Part shown: one piece after another, positions 7,817-15,965 of the stretch
Layout: the number at the start of each line of letters is the position of its first letter
Numbering within the stretch: the first letter of the stretch is position 1
Position numbers and translations under genes: made by a program
Source of the DNA: Butyricicoccus_A sp964387535
GTDB lineage: Bacteria > Bacillota > Clostridia > Oscillospirales > Butyricicoccaceae
DNA: 64,000 bases
Assembly (NCBI GenBank): GCA_964387535.1
Contig: CAYLXH010000002.1
Span: forward strand, 6,972-70,971
Direction: 5' to 3'
The notes under the pieces: model-generated
The model's database searches: none
What the model saw: the letters and a program-made list of their open reading frames with translations, nothing else
What the model was told of the DNA's origin: nothing

Positions 7817-10185
7817 ATGAGTTATATGGATCGAATCAATCGGTTAAAGCAGAGAGTTCTTGATACCCGACCAGAGATGGATCTGGAAAATGCTGTTTTG
7901 TTAACCAGGGGCTTTCAGGAGTCCGAAGGAGAACCGTTAGCGGTTCAGAAGGCATATGCATTCCGCAAACAGTGTCAGGAAAAGACGATCAAAATCTGGG
8001 ATGATGAGTTGATTGTTGGAAACTCCGGAAGTAAGCAGCGCGGTGGCCTGTTGAATCCGGATACATGTTGGTCGGTTCTGGACGAAGAGCTTGACACGAT
8101 CAACAAGCGTGAATACGATCCATTTTATCTGACTCCGGAGGACAGAAAAGATTTTGAAGAGATCATCCGTCCGTATTGGAAGGGTAAGTCCACATTTGAA
8201 AAGTGGATGGTGCAGATTCCGGAGGAGACGAAGATTCTTCGTGACTGCGGTGCCCTGTATGTCAACCGCAAGGCTGTTCGCGGCTGGGGCGAGACGACTG
8301 CGGGCTATTCGCTGATTATCAATGAAGGTGTTGAAGGCATTATGAAGCGCATCGAAGCGACGCGCGCTACGCTGGACATTACCAAACCGGGACATTATGA
8401 GAAGATGAGCTATCTCCGTGCACTGACGCTGACGGCAGAAGGTATTGTGACGATGTCAAAGCGCTATGTTGCTGAGGCAAAGCGTCTGGCAGCCGAGGAA
8501 ACCGATCCGACCCGCAAGGCAGAATTGCTGGAAATCGCTGAGGTTTGTGATCGTGTACCGGAGAAGCCGGCACGCACATTCCGTGAAGCACTGCAGTCGC
8601 TGTACTTCTATCAGACCTGTATCTTCATGGAGCAGAACGCAGCAAGCTATAACCCGGGCCGTATGGACCAGTATCTGTATCCATACTACAAGGCAGACAT
8701 TGAGGCCGGTCGTCTGACCGAAGAGCAGGCACAGGAACTGCTGGACTGCCTGTGGGTTAAGTTCAGTGAGCCATGCCTGTTCCAGGATGCAGTTACCGCA
8801 CATTATTCTGCCGGTTATCCGATGTTCCAGAATGTCTGTGTTGGCGGTGTGGATGAGCGCGGTATGGATGCGGTCAATGACCTGTCTTATCTGATTCTCC
8901 AGGCTACGGCAGAAGTGCAGCTGTATCAGCCGTCCCTGTCTGTTCGCTACAACATGGCAAGAAACCCGGATAAGTTCCTGAAGAAGGTCGCAGAGGTTCT
9001 GAAGCTTGGTCTTGGCTTCCCGGCATTCCACTGCGATGAGGTCGGCATCCAGATGGTACTGAACAAGGGAATTCCGCTGAAGGATGCCTACAACTGGAAT
9101 CCATGTGGTTGTGTGGAGACCAATATATCTGGCAAGCAGCGCTGCTACACCTCGTATGCTGACTACAATCTTGGTGCCGCAGTAGAGTATACACTGCTCA
9201 ACGGACACAGCAGAAAGTATCATTGTCTGGCTTCGATTGAGACGGGCGATCCGCATGAGTTTAAGACCTTTGAGGACTTCCTTGAGGCGATAAAGAAGCA
9301 GGTTGCCTGGGAGATTCGTGCGATTGTTGCGGGAAGTCATGTTAACGATGACATTGGCTTTGAGCGCGTTTGCCCAGCTTTGTCCCTGAGCTTTGAGGAA
9401 TGCATCTCCAATGCAAAGGACTATGCATGGGGCGGTGCAAAGTACAATATCGGCAATGGCATTGACGCAATTGGTGTTGCCGATCTGATTAACAGTGTAT
9501 ATGCTGTTAAGAAAATGATTTACGAAGATAAGAGCATTGATTGGGACACTCTGTTAGCTGCTCTGGATAACGATTTTGAGGGCTATGAAGATGTTCTCCG
9601 TCTGTGCCAGGATTGCGCAAAATATGGCAATGATGATGAGGAAGTCAATGAACTGACTGCTGATCTGTTTACCTACATTGCGGATTATATTGACACCTTT
9701 GAGAGTAAATTTGGCAAGATGACATCGGGTATTCTTCCGGTGTCCGGCAATACGCCGTTTGGCCTGGAAGTCGGTGCACTGCCGTCCGGACGCAGAGCCT
9801 TCGTTCCGCTGGCAGATGGTGTCAGCCCGAGCGGCGGTACTGACATTGAAGGCATGGGTGCGGTTATCAAATCGGTTTCCTATATCCCGCACGGTCGTTT
9901 CACGCAGGGTACTCTTCTGAATGCAAAGCTCGATTCGTCTTTCCGCGAGAATCCGGAATCGACGGCATCGCTGATGAACTTCCTGAAGAGCATGTGCACG
10001 CTGGATGTATTCCATGTTCAGCTGAATGTCATTGACCGTGAGACGCTGCTGGATGCGCAGGAACACCCGGAGGATTATAAGGGCCTGATGGNNNNNNNNN
10101 NTACTTTACCGAATTGGGCAAAGAGACACAGGATGATATCATCTCTCGTACGACACATCAGGGCGTGAGCTGCGGCTGTTGCTAA
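7817..10185 (+). CDS. Glycyl radical enzyme of the CutC-like eliminase group, interrupted by an assembly gap
   Basis: A GRE of roughly 790 residues. CutC-like blocks are recognisable (DPFYLTPEDRKDF, YWKGKS, FQNVCVGGVD, YGNDD, NTPFG, DGVSPS). The radical-transfer motif GCVE holds Cys432 and Glu434. The glycyl radical loop (normally RVAGYSA) falls exactly in the N gap at 10092-10101; beyond it the correct frame reads YFTELGKETQDDIISRTTH, the usual GRE end, then VSCGCC and TAA at 10183-10185. Against CutC, Tyr208 is Arg151, Asp216 is Glu159 and Tyr506 is Asp449, while Phe395 and Thr502 are kept (Phe337, Thr445). So a choline TMA-lyase is unlikely; the substrate is unknown. GAAGGAGG precedes ATG 7817. 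The activase follows. Confidence 0.93.
10092..10101. other. Scaffold gap (10 N)
   Basis: Ten N replace the codons for the glycyl radical loop. If the missing residues are the family consensus from Val to Ala before Tyr-Phe-Thr-Glu, 23 bases are absent, so the N count is a placeholder and the apparent frame change across the gap is not real. Confidence 0.95.
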
Positions 10186-10248
10186 CTTTTTCCGACTCGT
10201 TCTCATGCCGAAGCGAATATTATGAGAAGAAATGAGGCTTTCCCCTTC

Positions 10249-11187
10249 ATGAAACAGACTGGTAAAATACTGAGAATTGAAAAAATTTCTTTGAATGATG
10301 GCCCGGGCATGAGAACGGTGGTGTTCTTTAAAGGATGTCCGCTTCGATGCGCCTGGTGTTCAACCCCGGAATCACAAAAGTGCGAAGAGGAGGTATATTA
10401 TCAACCTCAAAAATGTGTCCGCTGTGGGAAATGTGTCGCAGCATGTTCGCGCGGTGCGTTGTCTGTGAATGCAGATACGGGGTTGATTGATCGGGATTAC
10501 AGCAAATGTGTCCACTGTTTTGACTGTGTGAGGGCCTGCTTACCCAAGGCACAGGGAAAATATGGTCAGGATATGACGGTCAAGCAGGTTATGAAGTATA
10601 TTCACCGAGACGAAGTATTCTTTTTCCACTCCGGAGGCGGTGTAACGCTGAGTGGCGGTGATATTTTGATGCAGGCGGAGTTTGCTCAGGGTATTCTGAA
10701 GGAGTGCTGGGATTCCGGCATCCATACGATGGCTGAGCTGGATATGTTTGGGGCATATGAAAATGTGGCGCTGTTGTTGCCGTATCTGAATGCGTTTTAT
10801 GTAGATATTAAGCTTATGGATCCTGAAAAGCACAAGCAGTGGACGGGTCAGAGCAATGAAACGATTCTCAGCAATGTACGGCGCGCTGCACAGGAATGCC
10901 GGAAGGATGCCATCCATATCCGTGTTCCGCTGATCCGAGATGTCAACGATTCCGAAGAGAATATTCTTCAGACGGCAGAGTTCTGTTGTGAGCTCCCCAA
11001 TTGTGCGGAATTGGAATTCCTGCCGTACCATCGTCTTGGACAAGCAACGTATAGTTATCTGGGGCGGTCGTATCCGTTTGAGGAGCAATCTCCGATGAGT
11101 GTGGATGAGGCAAAAGAAAAACTTCGGTGCCTGGTTGGTCGCGAATTTCCTTTCCCAATCCGCATTTCCGGAACAGAATTCTTATAA
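10249..11187 (+). CDS. Glycyl radical enzyme activase (radical SAM)
   Basis: A 312-residue radical SAM enzyme that installs the glycyl radical on the GRE encoded just before it. The SAM cluster motif reads KGCPLRCAWCSTPE (CX3CX2C), preceded by NDGPGMRTVVFFKGCP. Two extra 4Fe-4S ferredoxin-type clusters follow (CVRCGKCVAACSRG and CVHCFDCVRACLPKA), the layout of activases for eliminase-type GREs such as CutD, not of the short PflA. Later GGGVTLSGGDIL is the SAM-binding GGE-like motif. The start at 10249 is preferred for TGAGG upstream; ATG 10222 is possible. The spacing to the GRE is 63 bp, in one operon. Confidence 0.93.
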   Translation: MKQTGKILRIEKISLNDGPGMRTVVFFKGCPLRCAWCSTPESQKCEEEVYYQPQKCVRCGKCVAACSRGALSVNADTGLIDRDYSKCVHCFDCVRACLPKAQGKYGQDMTVKQVMKYIHRDEVFFFHSGGGVTLSGGDILMQAEFAQGILKECWDSGIHTMAELDMFGAYENVALLLPYLNAFYVDIKLMDPEKHKQWTGQSNETILSNVRRAAQECRKDAIHIRVPLIRDVNDSEENILQTAEFCCELPNCAELEFLPYHRLGQATYSYLGRSYPFEEQSPMSVDEAKEKLRCLVGREFPFPIRISGTEFL

Positions 11188-11258
11188 GAATGGATGGATG
11201 AGAAAACAGTATTGTTTTGTCATACAGCATTTCGAGCCTTCGATCTTTCATAGTGGAC

Positions 11259-11300
11259 GGCTCTGCTCTGTATTCAGAGCAGAGCCGAATTTCTATTTTG
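11259..11300 (+). terminator. Terminator of the BCCT-GRE-activase operon
   Basis: Perfect 12-bp stem GGCTCTGCTCTG / CAGAGCAGAGCC with a TATT loop, followed by a T-rich stretch. Confidence 0.8.
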
Positions 11301-11387
11301 GGAGAACATGGAGATCGCATGGATCGTTTCTATTGATTTTCAATCAAAAACCGAGTATACTTCAGACAGGAGCAAAGGAGTACTAAA

Positions 11388-12464
11388 ATGAATGTATTGA
11401 CGAGCATTTTGATAGGATTTGCTTTGCTTGGATTGCTGGATGATCTGAGTGGTGGCCGCCTTGGATTGGCGCCATCGTTTGAACGCGGAATCTCTGTGAT
11501 GGGGCGTGCAGCCCTGTCTATGATTGGTTTTTATTGCATTGGCATCATGCTGGTGCAGAAGCATTCCGAAGCCATCGTTGCGATGACAGCGTGGCTACCG
11601 TTTGATCCGTCGCTGATCATTGGATGTCTGCTGTCGCCAGATACGGGCGGGCTTCCGGTTACCTTGCAGGTGGCTGCCACTCCGGCGCTCGGTGTATTCA
11701 CGGGGGCACTGGTTTCAGGCGGCTTTGGAATGACGATCAATTATCAGCTTCCGGTATTTTTATCGTTTTTGCCCAGTAAGTATATGCCGGATCTCATGCG
11801 GGGATTCTCGTATGGCTTGGTCACATTGCCGGTTGGCTTGCTCGTCGGCGGTATGATGTTGGGTATTCCAATGGGTACCCTGATGCTGAATATTCTGCCC
11901 ATACTGATGCTGTGTGTTGTGCTGATCACAGGGATTATCCTGGCACCCACACTATTAATACGAATTTTGACGGTTCTGGCACAGGGAATCCGTGCACTGA
12001 GCTATCTTTTATTCGGTATAGTAATAGCGGACATCTTTTTGCCGCAGTTCACACTGGTTGAACTGTCACTGGTGCAGGAGGCGAGTTATATCGCGCTGCG
12101 CCAGGCTGTGATCGTTTGCGGCGGCATGGTGGTGGCGCATCTGGTGACCACATATTTAGGGCGCGGATTGGAACGATTGAGCTGTTTGCTCCAGGTAAAC
12201 AGTCAGTCCGTGATGGGGCTGATGCTTGGCTGTGTGAACAGCGTCTCGATGTTTCCACTGTACGAGGAGATGGATCACCGGGGAAAGATGATGAACGCAG
12301 CATTTTCCTGTTGCGGCGCCTATATTTTAGGCGGACAGTTAGCGATGGTTGTCCAACTGGTTCCAGCCAGTGCCGTGCCGGCTTATGCGGTGAGCAAATT
12401 GTTATGTGCTTGTCTGGCTGTGGCGTTGGCGGGCGCAATGGAACACCGGTATGCAAATCAGTAA
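11388..12464 (+). CDS. EutH-like ethanolamine/amine permease
   Basis: A 358-residue membrane protein with about 10 helices. It resembles EutH: a LDDLSGGRLGLAPSFERGI start, GRAALSMIGFYCIGIML, and SPDTGGLPVTLQ where EutH has its DMGG motif. EutH carries ethanolamine into the cell, mostly at low pH. No ethanolamine ammonia-lyase or microcompartment gene lies in the window, so this is an orphan and its substrate may differ. AAAGGAG precedes ATG 11388. Terminators flank it on both sides, so it is likely transcribed alone. Confidence 0.78.
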   Translation: MNVLTSILIGFALLGLLDDLSGGRLGLAPSFERGISVMGRAALSMIGFYCIGIMLVQKHSEAIVAMTAWLPFDPSLIIGCLLSPDTGGLPVTLQVAATPALGVFTGALVSGGFGMTINYQLPVFLSFLPSKYMPDLMRGFSYGLVTLPVGLLVGGMMLGIPMGTLMLNILPILMLCVVLITGIILAPTLLIRILTVLAQGIRALSYLLFGIVIADIFLPQFTLVELSLVQEASYIALRQAVIVCGGMVVAHLVTTYLGRGLERLSCLLQVNSQSVMGLMLGCVNSVSMFPLYEEMDHRGKMMNAAFSCCGAYILGGQLAMVVQLVPASAVPAYAVSKLLCACLAVALAGAMEHRYANQ

Positions 12465-12513
12465 AAACATGTGGATTGTTACAATCATGGAATAAATATA
12501 TTGTATGGCAAAG

Positions 12514-12556
12514 AAGCGTACGGAAAACCGAGGTTTTCTGTGCGCTTTTACATTTT
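12514..12556 (+). terminator. Terminator or attenuator just before the C26 hydrolase
   Basis: A 16-bp stem (AAGCGTACGGAAAACC / GGTTTTCTGTGCGCTT, with G-U pairs) and TTTTACATTTT tail. It ends only about 10 bases before the next ribosome site, which would suit attenuation. Confidence 0.65.
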
Positions 12557-12570
12557 GTGAGGTGAATACA

Positions 12571-13293
12571 ATGAAAAAACCAATCGTCGGTGTATTGCCG
12601 TTGTATGATGAACAACGAGAGAGTCTTTGGATGCTGCCGGGTTATCTGAATTGCCTGCAAAGGGCGGGAGCTCTGCCAATGGTGTTGCCGCAGCGCATGG
12701 ACCCGGCCGATTTGGAACAAATACTGACGCTGTGCGATGGATTTTTGTTTACAGGAGGGCATGACATCAATCCCTCTCTCTATGGAGAACAGCCGAATTC
12801 GGAGTGCGGTATCTGGAACGAGGAACGGGATATCCTGGAGATGGAACTGTTTCGCAGGGCATATGCGTGTGACATTCCGATGTTTGGCATTTGCCGCGGT
12901 ATTCAGTTCGTCAATGTGGCGTTGGGCGGAACGCTCTATCAGGATATTCCGACGCAATATGGAAGGGAAACAGAGCACCATATGGATCCGCCCTATGATC
13001 GTATCTGTCATCGCGTTGTGCTGACGAAAGGAACGCCGCTCCGCCGACTGTTGGGATGTGAGACGATGGGGGTAAATAGCTATCATCATCAAGCGATCAA
13101 ACAGCTCGCTCCTTCGCTGCATGCGATGGCACGCTCGGAGGATGGGTTGGTGGAGGCGGTATACGCCCCCCAACAATCCTTTCTCTGGGCGGTACAGTGG
13201 CATCCGGAGTTTTCATATTGCACCGATCCGCATGCCATGAAAGTTGTGGCTGCGTTTACGGATGCCTGCAAAAAGAAAGCGGACCTCTTGTGA
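12571..13293 (+). CDS. Class I glutamine amidotransferase-like hydrolase (peptidase C26, PuuD-like)
   Basis: A 240-residue cytoplasmic enzyme with the C26 triad: nucleophile Cys108 in FGICRGIQ, and His211 and Glu213 in QWHPE. The GGHDINPSLYGE segment and length fit gamma-glutamyl-GABA hydrolase (PuuD), which releases glutamate from gamma-glutamylated amines. Without PuuA/PuuB/PuuC nearby, its real amide substrate is unknown. ATG 12571 follows GTGAGGTG; a longer in-frame start at 12505 would run through the terminator hairpin and is rejected. Confidence 0.85.
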   Translation: MKKPIVGVLPLYDEQRESLWMLPGYLNCLQRAGALPMVLPQRMDPADLEQILTLCDGFLFTGGHDINPSLYGEQPNSECGIWNEERDILEMELFRRAYACDIPMFGICRGIQFVNVALGGTLYQDIPTQYGRETEHHMDPPYDRICHRVVLTKGTPLRRLLGCETMGVNSYHHQAIKQLAPSLHAMARSEDGLVEAVYAPQQSFLWAVQWHPEFSYCTDPHAMKVVAAFTDACKKKADLL

Positions 13294-13316
13294 GAAACGA
13301 CTTGGTGTCGTATAAT
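13288..13316 (+). promoter_or_regulatory. Sigma-A promoter of the isochorismatase-like gene
   Basis: TTGTGA, 17 bp, TATAAT, overlapping the end of the preceding gene. Confidence 0.7.
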
Positions 13317-13347
13317 GACAGTATCTTTACTATGGGAGGAACGACCG

Positions 13348-13890
13348 ATGAAATGCAAGAGAAATGACACGGCAGTGCTGGTTGTCGATTATCAGGAAAA
13401 ACTGATTCCTGCGATCTGTAATAAGGATAGCCTGATTCCAAGAACGCAAATTCTTCTGAAAGGACTTCGTGAGCTGGGAGTACCGATTATCCTTTCCGAG
13501 CAGTATCCGAAAGGGCTGGGAGCAACGGTACCTGAGATCCGAGAGGCAGCCGGTGATGCAACGGCCTATCCGAAAACATCCTTCAGCTGCTGGGATGACG
13601 AAGGGCTGCGAAATGCCATCAATGCTACGGGCTGCAGTACTGTCCTGGTTTGCGGCACGGAGACGCATATCTGCGTGCTGCAAAGTGCAATCGACATGGT
13701 TGCTGCCGGGAAGCAGGTACTGATTGTGGAGGACTGCGTTGGATCTCGTTTTCCTCATGATATTGAGGTTGGTCTGCGCCGGGCAGAAGAGGAGGGAGTT
13801 CGAATTTCAACAACAGAAACTGTGTTGTTTGAGATGCTCCGCTTTTCCGGATCACCGGAATTTAAGGTCATTTCCAAGCTGATTAAGTAG
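13348..13890 (+). CDS. Isochorismatase-family cysteine hydrolase
   Basis: A 180-residue protein with the family triad Asp14 (VVDYQEKL), Lys76 (YPKTSFS) and Cys109 (GTETHICVLQ), and the usual cis-peptide region before the Cys. The family includes nicotinamidase, isochorismatase and N-carbamoyl amidases. No zinc site typical of nicotinamidase is evident, so hydrolysis of another amide or ester is more likely. GGGAGGAAC precedes ATG 13348. It has its own promoter. Confidence 0.88.
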   Translation: MKCKRNDTAVLVVDYQEKLIPAICNKDSLIPRTQILLKGLRELGVPIILSEQYPKGLGATVPEIREAAGDATAYPKTSFSCWDDEGLRNAINATGCSTVLVCGTETHICVLQSAIDMVAAGKQVLIVEDCVGSRFPHDIEVGLRRAEEEGVRISTTETVLFEMLRFSGSPEFKVISKLIK

Positions 13891-14110
13891 AAAATCCGAC
13901 GACGGATTCTTGTGGAAAGGCTTGCACAAGAATATTCGGCTCATTCCGATTTGTAACATGATGACAGCTTTTTGCCGGAATTTTGTGTTAAAATCCGTCA
14001 GAAAAGATATATACAACTTATTTTAATGATGATATAATGACATCGTCAAAATGAGGAACTCCGGAGGAAAACTTCTGGATAACGATACTATTCTTATGAG
14101 GTGATTTATC

Positions 14111-14311
14111 ATGCGCGATTGGTTAGTTGAGCTGAGAAAAAGTAAGGGATTTACACAGGAAGTAACCGCTCAGAAGGCCCATATTGCACGCAGCTATTAT
14201 ACTCGCATTGAATTGGGCGACTACCGTCTGCCAGTGGGAACAGCAATGCGCATTGCGGAAGCATTGGACTTTGACTGGGTTCGCTTCTATGAGAATCCAT
14301 CTGACAAGTAA
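14111..14311 (+). CDS. Small XRE-family DNA-binding protein
   Basis: A 66-residue protein that is almost only a helix-turn-helix: WLVELRKSKGFTQEVTAQKAHIARSYYTRIELGDYR, then PVGTAMRIAEALDFDW. It could be a small repressor like those near phage or toxin modules, but no such genes adjoin it. Ribosome site GAGGTG is good. A TATAAT at 14033-14038 upstream lacks a convincing -35, so the promoter is unclear. The role is unknown. Confidence 0.85.
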   Translation: MRDWLVELRKSKGFTQEVTAQKAHIARSYYTRIELGDYRLPVGTAMRIAEALDFDWVRFYENPSDK

Positions 14312-14330
14312 TAAAGTGCATGGATTGAAC

Positions 14331-14373
14331 GAAAAGCATACGAAAGAGATTCTTTCGTATGCTTTTCTTTTTG
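14331..14373 (+). terminator. Terminator after the small XRE gene
   Basis: Perfect 17-bp stem GAAAAGCATACGAAAGA / TCTTTCGTATGCTTTTC with a 3-nt loop and TTTTT tail. Confidence 0.85.
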
Positions 14374-14495
14374 TGGTGGCTGTCTTGATGACAGGAAAGT
14401 GGTATAAGTAGTACTAAAAATAGAAAAAATGAGGTATTTTTCTTGTTTTATCCGGTTTTTGTATAATTTTTTGCGTAAAAAGTTCGAGAAATGCG

Positions 14496-14524
14496 TTGAC
14501 AAAAGCGAAGGAATACGATATACT
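14496..14524 (+). promoter_or_regulatory. Near-consensus promoter with no gene behind it
   Basis: TTGACA, 17 bp, TATACT. The predicted transcript start, near 14531, is 11 bases before a strong terminator at 14542-14576, and no ORF follows. Confidence 0.75.
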
Positions 14525-14541
14525 TACAGCAGATTGACAAA

Positions 14542-14576
14542 GGCGTCACAGAGAAATTCTGTGATGCCTTTTTTGC
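14542..14576 (+). terminator. Terminator of a predicted very short transcript
   Basis: Stem GGCGTCACAGA / TCTGTGATGCC (one G-U) with a 5-nt loop and six T. With the promoter just upstream it would give an RNA of only about 45 nt. Confidence 0.8.
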
Positions 14577-14841
14577 CTGTATTTCATGAGTGTGAGCCGC
14601 GTCGTTTCTGCAGTATCTTCACAACTCTGGTGATTGCTGTATGGCATCGAAGCAGAATTTAATTCCTCTACACCGATCTTCTATTATTTATCATCTTCAT
14701 ATGTACTGCGTCAAGAAAACACGTTGGCTCACCTCCTGAATACCTTGCGGCAGCAGCCAAGGGTGGAAAAGGCAGAGAGTCGAATATACCGTGTCAATGA
14801 AATGCTGCGAGGTATGGCAAAGGAAAAGCATTCAGCAATGA
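14577..14841. other. Gene-free stretch, nothing recognised
   Basis: No ORF with a ribosome site, repeat or strong hairpin is visible on either strand. On the minus strand GGAGGTGAG near 14728 is followed by a GTG that stops after three codons. Confidence 0.5.
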
Positions 14842-14888
14842 AGAACCAAAGCATCGGATTTCATGAAAATCCGATGCTTTGGTTTTAT
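14842..14888 (-). terminator. Terminator hairpin after the Crp-like gene
   Basis: A long stem around AAGCATCGGATTT / AAATCCGATGCTT lies 18 bp beyond the stop of the minus-strand gene. The T-run is better on the plus strand, so it may act both ways. Confidence 0.65.
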
Positions 14889-14905
14889 TCTTTGTGTTAT
14901 TCTCG

Positions 14906-15589
14906 TTATGTATCGCCGGCATGGGAGACCACAAAGTCCAGTAAATCTCCTCGATTGATAATGTAAATGCTTTTCATGCCCCGTTCAATTAAATGCAGCT
15001 GTTCTAATTCGGACAGAGAACGGTATAGGGTAGCACGGCTGATGTCCAGAATTCGAGCCAGATTGGCAACACCAAAGCTGATGTCAAATTTTCCAGATAC
15101 CGATTCTTGGAGCAGGAGCATAGCCAGACGCATGCTTGGCGATTCGGCAGAAAAGCGGGACGCAATCAGTGTCATCTGGTATAAGGAGCTGGACTGTAGC
15201 CCAATCAGGTTGCGGGTTAAAATCGGATCTTCCTCCAACAGAGGCATCAGTTGATCCAATGGTAGGAACAGCAACGTGGCGACTGGTGAAACCGCCTTAA
15301 TTTTGGGCAGGAAAGCAGAACCCTCTTCGGAGGTCGGGAGAATCAGGGTGAAGCAGTGGGGGGCACGATAATTGGTAAACACCGCATTGGTGCTGCTGCT
15401 GTATTCAATTTCTCCTGCCAGAAGAAAACACACAGAAGAACCGTATAAGGGCAGATCGTTAATATATGCCCCTTTGAGCAAGATAATCGGTTCCAGAGAA
15501 TGAAGCATTGGGATATAAAGAGTCATATCACATCCTTCAAATAGGGAAGATTGACAAATGCTTTTTTGCTGTATTGCAGTTAAAGACAT
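14906..15589 (-). CDS. Crp/Fnr-family transcriptional regulator
   Basis: A 227-residue protein with an N-terminal cyclic-nucleotide-binding-like beta roll (residues about 20-120) and a C-terminal Crp-type winged helix (FGVANLARILDISRATLYRSLSELEQL). The cNMP phosphate-binding Arg motif is not visible, and no Cys cluster of the Fnr type is present, so the signal is unknown. Its own consensus promoter lies upstream and a hairpin follows, so it is monocistronic. GAGAGGAGTG precedes the start. Confidence 0.85.
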   Translation of the reverse strand: MSLTAIQQKSICQSSLFEGCDMTLYIPMLHSLEPIILLKGAYINDLPLYGSSVCFLLAGEIEYSSSTNAVFTNYRAPHCFTLILPTSEEGSAFLPKIKAVSPVATLLFLPLDQLMPLLEEDPILTRNLIGLQSSSLYQMTLIASRFSAESPSMRLAMLLLQESVSGKFDISFGVANLARILDISRATLYRSLSELEQLHLIERGMKSIYIINRGDLLDFVVSHAGDT

Positions 15590-15620
15590 GGAAACACTCC
15601 TCTCTGTCTTTTATATTTCC

Positions 15621-15649
15621 ATTATATGGCTAAAAGCGTATGATGTCAA
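15621..15649 (-). promoter_or_regulatory. Consensus sigma-A promoter of the Crp-like gene
   Basis: On the minus strand TTGACA, 17 bp, TATAAT: both hexamers and spacer match the consensus exactly. Confidence 0.9.
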
Positions 15650-15909
15650 GAAAATACATGGGAAAGAAACGATTTCCAACAAGAATCTTTATGGAGTGAC
15701 AAAAGGAGAATATTTGAAATGTGGCATAAAATGGCATGTGGATGGAAAAATTTGAAAAATAGAACGGTTTCTGAGGAGAGATAACGCGAGAAACCCAAAC
15801 GATTTGTACGAAAAACTATAAAATGTTGCGAATAATCGAATATGATAAAATGAGTGAACAGAAAAAGAAAACACAGGACTGGAAAACGAAGTAAGGACGC
15901 GAAGTGTCG

Positions 15910-15953
15910 CAAAAAAAAACGGCTCTCTTTGCAAAGGGAGGGCCGTTTTTTCT
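15910..15953 (-). terminator. Bidirectional terminator after spoIVA
   Basis: Stem AACGGCTCTCTTT / AGGGAGGGCCGTT with a GCAA loop, flanked by nine A on one side and six T on the other. The 260 bp between it and the promoter at 15621 hold nothing I recognise. Confidence 0.8.
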
Positions 15954-15965
15954 GTGATAGCATGA

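Noticed and set aside
7817..10185. GRE gene as a pseudogene with a frameshifted end
   Set aside because: The frame change coincides with the N gap, and a perfect GRE C-terminus reads on in another frame after it.
7817..10185. Choline TMA-lyase (cutC) as the name for the locus A GRE
   Set aside because: Several choline-pocket residues differ and there are no microcompartment genes.
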